Shown: positions 17,126 through 26,395, counted from the first letter of the stretch. The stretch: DNA of 64,000 nt from Bacteroidaceae bacterium (GCA_017542145.1 JAFXXQ010000028.1:28607-92606); one strand, 5' to 3'. Numbers and translations are program-made. Notes: a model not told the origin generated them from the letters alone.

Positions 17126-19663
17126 ATGAAACCCCTCCACATCCTTTTCCTCTTTCCCCTGTTGCTGACAGCATGTGGCCTGCAGAAGGAATCCCTTCCC
17201 CTCGCTGAGCGTCGCGCTGCCTTGCCTGAGTTTGAACAGAGTGTCTGGCAGCCGCTCGAGACAGCCGCTTTCACCCCCGACGAACGCCGCTACATGGAGT
17301 TCCTCTACAGCTACCTCCCGCTGCCCGACATGGCCATGCAGCCCTTTGCCTATTGGGAAGCGCAGGTGAAATCCGCCCTGAAGGTGCGCAGCGAGATGGG
17401 CTGGAATGTCCCCGAAAAGGAGTTCCGTCACTTTGTGCTGCCGCCCCGCGTAAACAACGAGAACCTCGACGACTTCCGCACCGTCTGGGCCGACTCGCTC
17501 TGCCGACGTGTGAAAGGGATGAACATGTACGACGCCGTGCTGGAAATCAACCATTGGTGTCACGAGCAGGCTACCTATAAGCCCTCCGATGCCCGCACTT
17601 CCAGCCCGTTGGCTACGATCGCCACGGGTACAGGCCGTTGTGGCGAGGAGAGTGTGCTGGGCGTCGCAGCCCTGCGCGCTGTCGGCATACCTGCACGCCA
17701 GGTCTATACCCCTCGCTGGGCACATACCGACGACAACCACGCCTGGGTGGAGGCGTGGGTGGACGGAAAGTGGTATTTCCTCGGCGCCTGCGAACCTGAG
17801 CCGCGACTGAACATGGCGTGGTTCAACGCCCCCGTCAGCCGCGCCATGCTGCTCCACACCCGTGTCTTCGGCAACTATCAGATTGAAGCCAACGAGGACA
17901 TCATCGACCAAAGCCCCCTCCACACCGAGATCAACGTCATCGCGGGCTATGTCCCCACGCGCCGCAACGTGGTCACCGTGCGCGACACAGAAGGCAAGGC
18001 CGTCGAGGGTGCTACCGTGGAATTCAAGATTTATAACTACGCCGAGTTCTACACCGTGGCCACCTACCGCTCCGATGCCCGCGGTCAGGCCAGCCTCATT
18101 ACCGGGCAGGGCGACCTGCTCGTATGGGCCAGCAAGGATGGCATGTTCGGCTTCGCCAAAGCCTCGACAGATAAGACGGAAGTCATCCTCCAATACCCTG
18201 TCGGCAAACGTTTCGCCGTCGATGTGGACATCGTCCCGCCGCCAGAGAACCCCATTCCCTCCGACGCTACGGCTGAGGAGCGTGCAGCCTGTGCCGTGCG
18301 CTTTGCCTACGAGGACTCGCTGCGTCTGGCGGCTCACACCGTTCCGGCAGGAAAAAAGGTGTTGGACGCTTTTCGCAGCCGTCATGCAGAAAACCCGAAT
18401 GTCGAAATGCTGATTGCCTCGCTTACGGAGAAGGACCGCCGCGACGTTACCCTCGATGCGCTGGAGGATGCCCTTCTAAAGTCCTTTCCTTCAGGGGAGG
18501 ATTTAGGAGAGGCTTCTTGGTTATCCTATCGGGATTGTCCTCGTGTGGAGCGCGAGCAGCTGCGCCCCTTCCGTTCGAAGATTGACGTCGCAGCGCTGCC
18601 TCACTTCCAATCCCCTGCCGAGGTATGGACGTGGACGGCTGGCAACATCCGCGTGGTCGAGGACCAGAATCCCCAGAGCCTCCGCATGGCGCCCATCGCC
18701 GTGTGGAACTATCGCGTCTGCGACGACCTGAACCGCCAGATCTTCTTCGTAGCCCTCTGCCGTGCCCTCGGCTTCGTAGCCCGCATCGACGAAGTAACAG
18801 GACAGACGCAGTATCGTTGGCAAGGAGAATGGCAGAGACCCACCCCCGCCCCCTCCCGTGAGGGAGGGGAGGCTGGCGCATCAGCCCCCGAACGTAGCGA
18901 GGCTCTCCCCCTTACGGGGGAGCGGGGAGAGGGTCTTTGGCTCGCCGCTCAATACACTCCGCAACCCTTCTTGCCCAATCCCGTCTACTACACCCATTTC
19001 ACACTCTCGTCGCTGAACGACGGCGTGGCTCATCTCTACAATTTCGAGGAGGGCGAAGCTACGGAAGCGGGCACTTTGGCTTCGTGGCAGACGCTCCTGC
19101 GTCAGCCGTACAAAGTTGATAAAGGGTATTATCTGATTACCTCAGGCACTCGTCTGGCTTCGGGTGCTGTGCTGGCACACATGGAGTTCATGGAGGTCCC
19201 CGGGGGCGTGTCTCCCGTTGTCGTGCCCCTTGTCATGCGCGAAGCAAAGAAGGAGATTGCCGTCATCGGCCATTTCGATGCCGACCCGCTGCTGCCCTTC
19301 ACCGGACGCGGCTATTTCGCCCTCGCCATCATGGGCGAGAAGGACGAACCGTCCGTCCACGCCCGCGGACTGCTCGACGGCATGAAGGACGACTTCGCCG
19401 CCTGGGGACGTCCCTTCGTGGAGCTCCATCCCAGCTCGTCCGAGGCACTTGTCAGCACGACAGGAGAGACACGTCACATGCCACTCACGGAGCGTGTTGT
19501 CCCTGATGCGTTAGCACGCGAACTCAGCACGGGTTGCAGTACGACGTTCGACCGCCTCCCCGTTATTGTCATCGCTGATTCGTTCGGACGTATCGTCTAT
19601 TTCTCACAAGGCTACAACACGTCGCTTTCCACAAACCTGCGTCAGGCCATCAGCGGGCTGTAA
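17126..19663 (+). CDS. Transglutaminase-like domain lipoprotein
   Basis: 845 residues with a lipobox near the start (LLLTACGL). A transglutaminase-like (papain-fold) domain lies at about residues 100-240, with Cys172 in GTGRCGEES and His205 in DDNHAWVEAW; the usual third-residue Asp is not obvious (YFLGACEPE). A carboxypeptidase-like beta domain follows (about 275-345), then a long C-terminal region. Proteins like this in Bacteroidales are thought to act on peptides at the cell surface; the reaction here is unproven. Two in-frame insertions of palindromic GC-rich repeats are visible (18474-18513 and 18837-18936). The 3' end overlaps the convergent nucleoside hydrolase gene by 14 bp. Confidence 0.82.
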   Translation: MKPLHILFLFPLLLTACGLQKESLPLAERRAALPEFEQSVWQPLETAAFTPDERRYMEFLYSYLPLPDMAMQPFAYWEAQVKSALKVRSEMGWNVPEKEFRHFVLPPRVNNENLDDFRTVWADSLCRRVKGMNMYDAVLEINHWCHEQATYKPSDARTSSPLATIATGTGRCGEESVLGVAALRAVGIPARQVYTPRWAHTDDNHAWVEAWVDGKWYFLGACEPEPRLNMAWFNAPVSRAMLLHTRVFGNYQIEANEDIIDQSPLHTEINVIAGYVPTRRNVVTVRDTEGKAVEGATVEFKIYNYAEFYTVATYRSDARGQASLITGQGDLLVWASKDGMFGFAKASTDKTEVILQYPVGKRFAVDVDIVPPPENPIPSDATAEERAACAVRFAYEDSLRLAAHTVPAGKKVLDAFRSRHAENPNVEMLIASLTEKDRRDVTLDALEDALLKSFPSGEDLGEASWLSYRDCPRVEREQLRPFRSKIDVAALPHFQSPAEVWTWTAGNIRVVEDQNPQSLRMAPIAVWNYRVCDDLNRQIFFVALCRALGFVARIDEVTGQTQYRWQGEWQRPTPAPSREGGEAGASAPERSEALPLTGERGEGLWLAAQYTPQPFLPNPVYYTHFTLSSLNDGVAHLYNFEEGEATEAGTLASWQTLLRQPYKVDKGYYLITSGTRLASGAVLAHMEFMEVPGGVSPVVVPLVMREAKKEIAVIGHFDADPLLPFTGRGYFALAIMGEKDEPSVHARGLLDGMKDDFAAWGRPFVELHPSSSEALVSTTGETRHMPLTERVVPDALARELSTGCSTTFDRLPVIVIADSFGRIVYFSQGYNTSLSTNLRQAISGL
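18474..18513 (+). repeat. In-frame palindromic repeat in the transglutaminase gene (first)
   Basis: The stretch has complementary CCTTTCC and GGGGAGGA runs followed by ATTTAGGAGAGGCT, typical of dispersed intergenic repeats. It is read as LLKSFPSGEDLGEAS without breaking the frame. Confidence 0.55.
18837..18936 (+). repeat. In-frame double palindrome in the transglutaminase gene (second)
   Basis: Two hairpins, CCCCTCCC/GGGAGGGG around GTGA (from 18849) and CTCCCCC/GGGGGAG around TTAC (from 18904), are read in frame as a low-complexity Pro/Arg/Gly/Glu segment of about 33 residues. The composition differs from the flanking protein. Confidence 0.75.
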
Positions 19664-20717
19664 CCAGTTCCACAAGGCGTTGAGTTAGTGCCGCTACTTG
19701 TTCGTCATTGGCGATAAGGTAGCGGTGCTTCGTATTCCTTTTCGAATGCGTTTTGAATTTCAGCTTCAATAACATAAAACGCAAGGTAACCTCACCCTGA
19801 TGGGGAGGCATGAAGCGTGTGATACCCGCCTCGTCCACCCAGATGGTTCCGGCTGGGGATAGCGTGTAATAGTTCGGATTCTCCCCCTCTACGGCAAAGA
19901 TGAGTGCCGTCGGGTCCCAGCTGCAGGCGTTATACTCCGAACCCTGATAGAAACGATACCCTTCCGCTACGGGGTTGGGCTGACGCTCGCCGATGTCCTT
20001 GACTCTCTCGTGGGGGAAGCAGACACGCACGCCCAGTTCGAAGGGCGAGGTGACGATGGGCGTGGGCCATTCGTCAAAGACTTTGCGTGCCGCCGTGATG
20101 TCCTCCGTTACGTTGAATTCCCCTTGCTCCTTCGCCATATTTCCTGCCATCATGACAAGCGTTTTGACCTTTTTGGCAACCAGCTCCTTCCCTGTTAGGG
20201 GCGAGATGTCATCCGCAGGTGTAGCCAGCAGCGAAGCCATGTTCGTGGAGAACCCGACAGTAACGATAGTGACGGACTTGTCCTTCTGCTTTGCCAGCAC
20301 ACGACGGTACAGCTCATCCGTCAGAGGCGGCGTCTGCCCAGTACCATTTGTCCGCGCAAACAACGGGGCGCCCGCCTCATCCTTCAGCGCACAGGTCTTG
20401 TGCGTGTAATGCTCCCCTGTGGTCTTGGGACCCGTGCTGCCCGACACGCGCCCGATAGGGATGTCCCCATGCCCATACCACGTCTGCACGATGTCTGTGT
20501 ATTCGGCAGCCTCAGCACCCTCCTTGCTCATACCGATGGCGAGCACCTTGACGCGCCCCATATCAATATAACGGTTCATCACCGCCAACGCCAGAGCATC
20601 GTCGATGTCGTTGCCCATATCCGTGTCCAAGATGATGTTGGGCGCATCCATGCTGCCTCCGTTGCATCCTGTAAGTACCATAGCAAAAGCCATGAAAAGT
20701 AGTTTAATGTGTTTCAT
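19650..20717 (-). CDS. Nucleoside hydrolase (inosine-uridine preferring type), lipoprotein
   Basis: 355 residues from the ATG at 20717, chosen because it directly precedes the signal peptide and lipobox (MKHIKLLFMAFAMVLTGC); an ATG 6 codons upstream is possible. The calcium- and ribose-binding motif DTDMGNDIDD near the N-terminus is diagnostic. These enzymes cleave the N-glycosidic bond of ribonucleosides to give ribose and a free base. The lipidation implies an extracytoplasmic site, so it would salvage external nucleosides. It is convergent with, and overlaps by 14 bp, the transglutaminase gene. Confidence 0.88.
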   Translation of the reverse strand: MKHIKLLFMAFAMVLTGCNGGSMDAPNIILDTDMGNDIDDALALAVMNRYIDMGRVKVLAIGMSKEGAEAAEYTDIVQTWYGHGDIPIGRVSGSTGPKTTGEHYTHKTCALKDEAGAPLFARTNGTGQTPPLTDELYRRVLAKQKDKSVTIVTVGFSTNMASLLATPADDISPLTGKELVAKKVKTLVMMAGNMAKEQGEFNVTEDITAARKVFDEWPTPIVTSPFELGVRVCFPHERVKDIGERQPNPVAEGYRFYQGSEYNACSWDPTALIFAVEGENPNYYTLSPAGTIWVDEAGITRFMPPHQGEVTLRFMLLKLKFKTHSKRNTKHRYLIANDEQVAALTQRLVELVTAR

Positions 20718-20749
20718 CGTTCTGTTCATTTTCAATCTTTATTCCTGCG

Positions 20750-20781
20750 CAAAGATAGGGTTTTTCGCAAAAGAAAGCAAT
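20750..20781 (-). promoter_or_regulatory. Promoter for the nucleoside hydrolase gene
   Basis: TATCTTTG on the minus strand (20757-20750) matches TAnnTTTG. An ATTG-like -33 element (20781-20778) is spaced 20 bp away. Confidence 0.6.
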
Positions 20782-21018
20782 AGAACAAAAGATTTTTCAC
20801 CTTCATACATAGAATATAAACAGTAACCAACACTCTATTTGCCTTATGTAGCAATGTAGCATTTTAGTATTAGTCTTTAGGATAGAAGTACATGGGTGGC
20901 ACTCAAGATACAAGCGTAATTGAAAGGCTTTTTTCGCTATGCAAGGTGGAAAAAGAAGTCGAAAGTTTTGCCATCTTACGAAAAAGCCGTACCTTCGCAG
21001 CCGCGAAAGCGAAAAGCG
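20782..21018. other. Intergenic region upstream of tRNA-Arg
   Basis: No gene is visible. It contains a two-copy ATGTAGCA octamer repeat near 20845-20862 and, at its right end, the tRNA promoter. Confidence 0.5.
20967..20997 (+). promoter_or_regulatory. Promoter for tRNA-Arg
   Basis: TTTG (20967-20970) and TACCTTCG (20990-20997) are 19 bp apart, a one-mismatch version of the Bacteroidetes promoter, about 20 bp before the mature tRNA. Confidence 0.6.
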
Positions 21019-21092
21019 GGTCCCGTAGCTTAGCTGAATAGAGCGTCAGATTCCGGTTCTGAAGGTCTTGGGTTTGAATCCCAACGGGATCA
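21019..21092 (+). tRNA. tRNA-Arg (CCG anticodon)
   Basis: A 74-nt cloverleaf: acceptor GGTCCCG pairs with CGGGATC with one G-U; T8-A9; D arm; anticodon stem TCAGA/TCTGA with loop TTCCGGT giving anticodon CCG (21053-21055); T arm with GGTTTGAATCC. The 3' CCA is not encoded, as is common in Bacteroidetes. It reads CGG arginine codons. Confidence 0.95.
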
Positions 21093-21156
21093 CAAAGGAA
21101 AAGGAGTATTGGCAATGAAAGCTTGTTTTCAAATTGTCAAGACTCCTTTTTCTTTG
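21093..21156 (+). terminator. Long nested hairpin directly after tRNA-Arg
   Basis: An outer stem of 15 bp, CAAAGGAAAAGGAGT (21093-21107) with ACTCCTTTTTCTTTG (21142-21156, one G-U), encloses an inner pairing TTGGCAAT/ATTGTCAA. It begins at the first base after the discriminator, so it may both stop transcription and mark the 3' end for processing. Confidence 0.75.
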
Positions 21157-21481
21157 TAGGATGGCTGGCGCCAGCCTACGGGATAGACAACATCAATCCC
21201 TACGGAAAAGGAGGAAAGGCTGACATGTTTTGTCTGCCTTTTTCTGTTCTGTAACGAAATGTTGAATGCACCATTTTTATTCAAGTGGAATAAATTTTTA
21301 ACGCCCTATTCTAATTTCTCATTCCCCTCGAATAAAAAATTAGAATAGGGGAATAATTCAGCGGAAGGGGCAATGAGAGATAATTATACGACAAGGATAA
21401 CGGACGGAGCAGCGAGCGCCATCAAGCTTGCTGAATGAACGAGTCGTGACGGACGAAAACGCCGTTAAATACTCAAATAAA
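21157..21481. other. Intergenic region with three inverted repeats, no gene
   Basis: Contains a perfect palindrome GGCTGGCGCCAGCC (21163-21176), a hairpin with AAAGGC/GCCTTT arms (about 21213-21239) and a 14-bp perfect inverted repeat, CCCTATTCTAATTT (21304-21317) with its complement (21337-21350). No credible ORF. Confidence 0.7.
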
Positions 21482-21513
21482 TTTGGTATTTTTCTCGCCT
21501 TGCATTATCTTTG
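21482..21513 (+). promoter_or_regulatory. Promoter for the GH127 gene
   Basis: TTTG (21482-21485) and TATCTTTG (21506-21513) are separated by 20 bp, a perfect match to the Bacteroidetes consensus, about 31 bp before the ATG at 21545. Confidence 0.85.
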
Positions 21514-21544
21514 CTGCAAAATGAAATAAAAACTGGATACGGAT

Positions 21545-23917
21545 ATGAAAAAAATCTTTTCTCTTACACTCCTTCTGCTCTTAGTCACTTCGATGGGAGC
21601 GCAAGACAGGCTCTATGCCGACGAGTTTCCTTTGGGTGATGTGACACTTCTTGACGGACCTCTGAAGAGGGCGCAGGACTTGAACGTCAGGACGCTGCTC
21701 CAGTATGACTGCGACCGTCTGCTCGCTCCCTATCGGAAGGAGGCAGGGCTGACACCCAAGGCCAAGGCCTATCCCAACTGGGACGGGCTCGACGGACATG
21801 TGGCGGGACACTACCTGACAGCTATGGCGATGAATGCGGCTACGGCGGACGAGGAGTGCCGCCGGCGTATGGAGTACATCATCAGCGAGCTGCAGGAGTG
21901 TGCCGAGGCGAACGCCAGGAATCATCCCGAATGGGGCAAAGGCTATGTGGGCGGTATGCCTAATAGCGAGGGGATATGGACGACGTTCAAGAAAGGCGAC
22001 TTCGGGACTTACTTCGGTTCGTGGGCACCCTTCTATAACCTTCATAAGATGTTTGCCGGACTGCGCGACGCATGGGTCTATTGCGGTAACGAGCAGGCGA
22101 AGAACCTTTTCCTCGGCTTCTGCGACTGGGCGATTGACCTGACGGCAGGTCTGTCCGACGAGCAGATGGAGCGCATGCTCGGTAATGAGCACGGAGGCAT
22201 GAACGAGGTGCTGGCGGACGCATACGCCATCACGGGGGACAGGAAGTATCTGGACGTGGCACGGCGTTTCTCACACCGCAGGCTGCTCGTCCCTATGCTA
22301 CAACGTCAGGACTGCCTCGACAATATGCACGCCAATACGCAGGTGCCGAAGGTTGTCGGCTTCGAGCGTATCGCTGAGCTGAGTGGCGACGAGGCGTACC
22401 ACCGTGCAAGTGCTTATTTCTGGGATGTCGTGACGGGCGACCGTTCGCTGGCGTTCGGAGGTAACAGCCGGCGCGAGCATTTCCCCAGCAAGGAGGCCTG
22501 CATAGACTTCATCAACGATATCGACGGACCGGAGAGCTGCAACACCAACAACATGCTCAAGCTGACAAAGTTCCTGCATCGCCGTAACCCGGAAGCACGC
22601 TTTGCCGACTTCTATGAACTGGCTATGTTCAACCATATCCTCTCCACCCAACACCCTGAGCACGGGGGCTATGTCTATTTCACCCCTGCCCGTCCGCGTC
22701 ACTACCGCAACTACTCCGCCCCAGGCGAGGCGATGTGGTGCTGCGTAGGCACAGGTATGGAGAATCACGGCAAATACGGACAATTCATCTATACGAAGCG
22801 GGCTGAGAGCCTGTTCGTGAACCTCTTTGTCGCTTCGGAACTGAACTGGAAAGAAAAGGGCATCCGCCTTGTGCAGGAAACGGTGTTCCCCTACGGCGAA
22901 ACAAGCCGAATCAGGATTGCACAGGGTAAGGGACAGTTCGAGCTGCTTGTGCGCTACCCCGGATGGGTGAAGCCAGGCGATTTCTCTGTGAAAATAAACG
23001 GAGCACCCGTCAGCCTGGCTACGGGACCGTCGTCCTATGTCTCCATCAACCGCAAGTGGAAGAAAGGGGATGTAGTGGACATCAGCTTCCCCATGCATAA
23101 CAGCATCAAATACCTGCCTAACGTGCCCCGATACATCGCCCTCATGCACGGCCCCATCCTTCTTGGCATGAAAACCGGCACAGAGGATCTAGCACATCTG
23201 ATTGCTGACGACAGCCGCTTCGGGCAATATGCCAGCGGCCGGAAACTGCCTGTCAACGAGGCTCCTATTCTCATCAACGACGACATCGAGTCTATTGCAG
23301 ACCAGTTGCAGCCCGTACCAGGCAAACCGCTCCATTTCACTCTTACCACCAAGATGGAGAACGCCATACGGAACGAGCTGCAGCCCTTCTTTGAAATTCA
23401 CGATTCACGCTACATGATGTATTGGCTGGCGCTCTCGGAATCGAACTATCAGGAGTATCTGGACGGTCTGGCAAAGGCTGAACAAGAAAGGCTGGCCGTG
23501 GAGGCACGGACCGTCGATAAAGTACAGCCGGGTGAACAGCAGCCTGAGACGGACCATCAAATGGAAACAGACCGTTCAAACACGGGCAGTTCGAACGACG
23601 TTCATTTCCGGGATGCAAGCGACGGACATTACTTCAGCTACCTGATGCAGACGAAAGGCCTGACAGAACTCGACTTGCGTCTCAAGTACTGGGGCGTGGG
23701 CGAATGGAAGACGCATGAGTTTGACATCTTCGTTGACGACACGCTCATACAGTACGTCAACAATACCGGTAAATACCGCATCTCGGAGTTCAAATACGAG
23801 ACCTATCCCATCCCAGCCGAGCTGCTCAAGGGGAAGACGCAAGTGCGCGTGAAGTTCGTAGCCAAGCCTCGCAAGCAGATAGGAGAGATTTACGAGGTAA
23901 GGCTCATGAAAAATTAA
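21545..23917 (+). CDS. Beta-L-arabinofuranosidase-like glycoside hydrolase, GH127 (DUF1680)
   Basis: 790 residues with a signal peptide (MKKIFSLTLLLLLVTSMGAQ). The alpha/alpha-barrel signatures of GH127 are clear: GHVAGHYLTAMAMNA, ESCNTNNMLKLTKFL and the catalytic-cysteine region MWCCVGTGMENHGKY. The enzyme family removes beta-L-arabinofuranose from plant glycoproteins (hydroxyproline-linked arabinosides) or pectin side chains. The C-terminal 150 residues form an additional beta-domain after a charged linker. No T9SS tail. The gene stands alone behind a strong promoter, and its end overlaps the convergent pyrH gene by 4 bp. Confidence 0.9.
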   Translation: MKKIFSLTLLLLLVTSMGAQDRLYADEFPLGDVTLLDGPLKRAQDLNVRTLLQYDCDRLLAPYRKEAGLTPKAKAYPNWDGLDGHVAGHYLTAMAMNAATADEECRRRMEYIISELQECAEANARNHPEWGKGYVGGMPNSEGIWTTFKKGDFGTYFGSWAPFYNLHKMFAGLRDAWVYCGNEQAKNLFLGFCDWAIDLTAGLSDEQMERMLGNEHGGMNEVLADAYAITGDRKYLDVARRFSHRRLLVPMLQRQDCLDNMHANTQVPKVVGFERIAELSGDEAYHRASAYFWDVVTGDRSLAFGGNSRREHFPSKEACIDFINDIDGPESCNTNNMLKLTKFLHRRNPEARFADFYELAMFNHILSTQHPEHGGYVYFTPARPRHYRNYSAPGEAMWCCVGTGMENHGKYGQFIYTKRAESLFVNLFVASELNWKEKGIRLVQETVFPYGETSRIRIAQGKGQFELLVRYPGWVKPGDFSVKINGAPVSLATGPSSYVSINRKWKKGDVVDISFPMHNSIKYLPNVPRYIALMHGPILLGMKTGTEDLAHLIADDSRFGQYASGRKLPVNEAPILINDDIESIADQLQPVPGKPLHFTLTTKMENAIRNELQPFFEIHDSRYMMYWLALSESNYQEYLDGLAKAEQERLAVEARTVDKVQPGEQQPETDHQMETDRSNTGSSNDVHFRDASDGHYFSYLMQTKGLTELDLRLKYWGVGEWKTHEFDIFVDDTLIQYVNNTGKYRISEFKYETYPIPAELLKGKTQVRVKFVAKPRKQIGEIYEVRLMKN

Positions 23918-24621
23918 TTGTGCACGAGGGTGCCGATAGGCTCGCCGTCGATGACCTTGCGGAGGTTGCCCACAACATCCATGTTGAAGACGTAGATGGG
24001 CATGTTGTTGTCCTGACACATGCAAATGGCCGAGAGGTCCATCACCTTCAGCCCGCGTGACAGCACTTCCTTATAGGATATATCCGCAAATTTCGTGGCT
24101 GTGGGGTCTTTTTCGGGGTCGGCGGTATAGACACCATCGACGCGAGTGCCCTTGAACATGACGTCAGCCTCAATCTCGATAGCCCGGAGCGAGGAGCCTG
24201 TGTCAGTAGTGAAATAAGGATTGCCCGTACCGGCGCTGAAGATGGCCACTTCGCCACGTTCGAGAGCATCAATAGCCTTCCACTTCGTGTAGAATTCACC
24301 GATAGGTTCCATGCGGATAGCGGTGAGAACGCGCGTGGGAACGCCTACAGCTGTGAGGGCGCTGCTGAGAGCAAGGCTGTTGATGACTGTAGCCAGCATG
24401 CCCATCTGGTCGCCTTTGACACGATCAAAGCCTTTCCCTGCACCCGTGAGGCCGCGGAAGATGTTGCCGCCGCCTATGACGATGCCTATTTGCACACCGA
24501 GGTCGTGGATTTCCTTGATTTGCCGGGCGTATTCGGCCAAGCGCTTTTCGTCGATGCCGTAACGTTGTTCGCCCATCAGGCTTTCGCCGCTGAGCTTGAG
24601 GAGGATTCTGTGAAATTGCAT
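23914..24621 (-). CDS. pyrH: Uridylate (UMP) kinase
   Basis: 235 residues, the normal length. Amino-acid-kinase fold motifs are present: LLKLSGESLMG at the N-terminus, IVIGGGNIFRG, GDQMGMLATVINSLAL, and FSAGTGNPYFTTDT. It phosphorylates UMP to UDP in pyrimidine synthesis as a GTP-regulated hexamer. Its start is 53 bp after the ung stop, so it may belong to the asnA-ung operon. Confidence 0.97.
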   Translation of the reverse strand: MQFHRILLKLSGESLMGEQRYGIDEKRLAEYARQIKEIHDLGVQIGIVIGGGNIFRGLTGAGKGFDRVKGDQMGMLATVINSLALSSALTAVGVPTRVLTAIRMEPIGEFYTKWKAIDALERGEVAIFSAGTGNPYFTTDTGSSLRAIEIEADVMFKGTRVDGVYTADPEKDPTATKFADISYKEVLSRGLKVMDLSAICMCQDNNMPIYVFNMDVVGNLRKVIDGEPIGTLVHN

Positions 24622-24674
24622 ATTAATAAAGATTTAGAAAAAACTCAATATTCAACTTTAATCTTTACCCTTTC

Positions 24675-25337
24675 TTACCATTTTATAGGTGTTTGGCCGT
24701 GCTCGGTCAGGTAGGCGTTGGAGCGGCTGAAGTGGTGGTTTCCGAAGAAGCCTGCGTGAGCGCTCAGAGGAGAGGGATGCACGCTGGTGAGAACAAGATG
24801 GCGCGTACGATCGATGATGGCACCCTTGCGCTGGGCGTAAGAGCCCCAGAGGATAAAGACAAGGTTGTCGCGACGTGCGTTCAATTCACGAATAACGGCA
24901 TCGGTGAATTCCTCCCAGCCCTGCCGTTGGTGCGAGGCAGCAGCATGGGCACGAACCGTAAGGGTGGCATTGAGCAACAGCACACCTTGATCGGCCCAGC
25001 GTGTGAGGTCGCCGTTAGCGGGCGGAGGGGTACCGAGGTCGTTCTGTATCTCCTTGAAGATATTAACAAGCGAAGGAGGCATAGGGGTTGTCGGACTGAC
25101 AGAGAAGCACATGCCGTTAGCCTGCCCAGGCTCGTGGTAGGGGTCCTGCCCGATGATGACGACTTTCACCTTGTCGAAGGGACAATGGTCGAAGGCATTG
25201 AAGATGAGCCTTGCGGGGGGATAGCAAGTGCCGCGAGCATACTCCTGGCGGACAAACGACGTCAGTCGTTCGAACTCCGGTTTGTCAAACTCGGGCTGCA
25301 GCACCGCCCTCCAACTCTCGTCTATACGAACGTTCAT
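24675..25337 (-). CDS. ung: Uracil-DNA glycosylase, family 1
   Basis: 220 residues from the ATG at 25337 (MNVRIDESW); this start overlaps the asnA stop by 4 bp and gives the family length. Motif 1 GQDPYHEPGQANG contains the catalytic Asp, and HPSPLSAHAGF is the DNA-intercalating motif. It excises uracil from DNA to start base-excision repair. It is translationally coupled to asnA. Confidence 0.97.
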   Translation of the reverse strand: MNVRIDESWRAVLQPEFDKPEFERLTSFVRQEYARGTCYPPARLIFNAFDHCPFDKVKVVIIGQDPYHEPGQANGMCFSVSPTTPMPPSLVNIFKEIQNDLGTPPPANGDLTRWADQGVLLLNATLTVRAHAAASHQRQGWEEFTDAVIRELNARRDNLVFILWGSYAQRKGAIIDRTRHLVLTSVHPSPLSAHAGFFGNHHFSRSNAYLTEHGQTPIKW

Positions 25338-26371
25338 ATCAGGGGTATTCCTGCGGCTGCGCAACGATCGACCATCTCCTGCGGCCAAATGGAGGCTTGG
25401 ATTTCGCCAATGTGGGCTTTCTTAAGCAACAGCATGCAGAGCCGGCTCTGCCCTATACCGCCACCCACACTCAGGGGAAGCTCATCTGCCAGCAGCCGGC
25501 GATGGAAATATAGCTCCTTTCGCTCCTCAGCATGGCACAGGGCCAACTGACGTAACATAGAATCCTTGTCCACACGGATGCCCATAGAGGAAACCTCGAA
25601 CGAGCGGCCCAGGATGTTGTTCCACACGATAATATCGCCATTGAGGCCGCAGAATCCATCGCTGTTCGGCGTGCTCCAATCGTCGTAGTCAGGAGCACGG
25701 CCGTCGTGAGGCTCGCCATTCGACAGCCGGCCTCCAATGCCGATGATGAACACAGCACCATATTCCTTGGCTATGGCATGCTCGCGGTCCTTGGCAGAGA
25801 GGCCGGGATAGCGCTGCAGCAGTTCTTCGCTGTGAATGAAATGGATCTCATCGGGCAGGGAGGGGGTGAGCTGGGGATAGACTTCGCTGATCATATATTC
25901 TGTGCGCAACATGGCGGCATAGATGCGGCGGACGACGTCTTTCAGGAAATCAAGTGTGCGGTCCTCAGGGCGGATCACACGTTCCCAGTCCCATTGGTCG
26001 ACGTATAGGCTATGAAGGTTGCCCAGCTCCTCATCGGCGCGAATGGCGTTCATGTCGGTGTAGATACCATAACCTGGCTGGACGGCATATTCAGCCAATG
26101 TCAGTCGTTTCCACTTGGCTAACGAATGAACAACCTCGGCGCGGGCATCGTCCATGTCTTTAATGGGAAATGAAACAGCACGCTCCACACCATTCAAGTC
26201 ATCGTTGATTCCAAGACCTTTCAGCACGAACAACGGTGCCGTCACGCGGCGCAGACGCAGTTCAGTACTCAGGTTCTGTTGGAAGAAGTCTTTTATCTGT
26301 TTAATGCCCTGTTCAGTCTGCTTCGGGTTGAGCAGCGGGCGGTAGTTGGAGGGAGTAATCAAGTAGCTCAC
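25334..26371 (-). CDS. asnA: Aspartate-ammonia ligase (asparagine synthetase A)
   Basis: 345 residues. The start is GTG at 26371 (SYLITPSNYRPLL follows, as in other AsnA proteins). Class II aminoacyl-tRNA-synthetase-like fold with typical AsnA phrases: LRLRRVTAPLFV, NDDLNGVERAVSFPI, GYGIYTDMNAIR, LHSLYVDQWDWERV and GGGIGQSRLCMLLL. It makes asparagine from aspartate, ammonia and ATP. A strong promoter lies at 26396-26426, and ung is coupled downstream. Confidence 0.97.
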   Translation of the reverse strand: MSYLITPSNYRPLLNPKQTEQGIKQIKDFFQQNLSTELRLRRVTAPLFVLKGLGINDDLNGVERAVSFPIKDMDDARAEVVHSLAKWKRLTLAEYAVQPGYGIYTDMNAIRADEELGNLHSLYVDQWDWERVIRPEDRTLDFLKDVVRRIYAAMLRTEYMISEVYPQLTPSLPDEIHFIHSEELLQRYPGLSAKDREHAIAKEYGAVFIIGIGGRLSNGEPHDGRAPDYDDWSTPNSDGFCGLNGDIIVWNNILGRSFEVSSMGIRVDKDSMLRQLALCHAEERKELYFHRRLLADELPLSVGGGIGQSRLCMLLLKKAHIGEIQASIWPQEMVDRCAAAGIPLI

Positions 26372-26395
26372 GTGAACGCAAAATTATATCGGGCT

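Noticed and set aside
15588..23917. Polysaccharide utilisation locus
   Set aside because: GH29 and GH127 are not near a SusC/SusD pair, and the two receptors in the window have DUF4249 and BACON partners.
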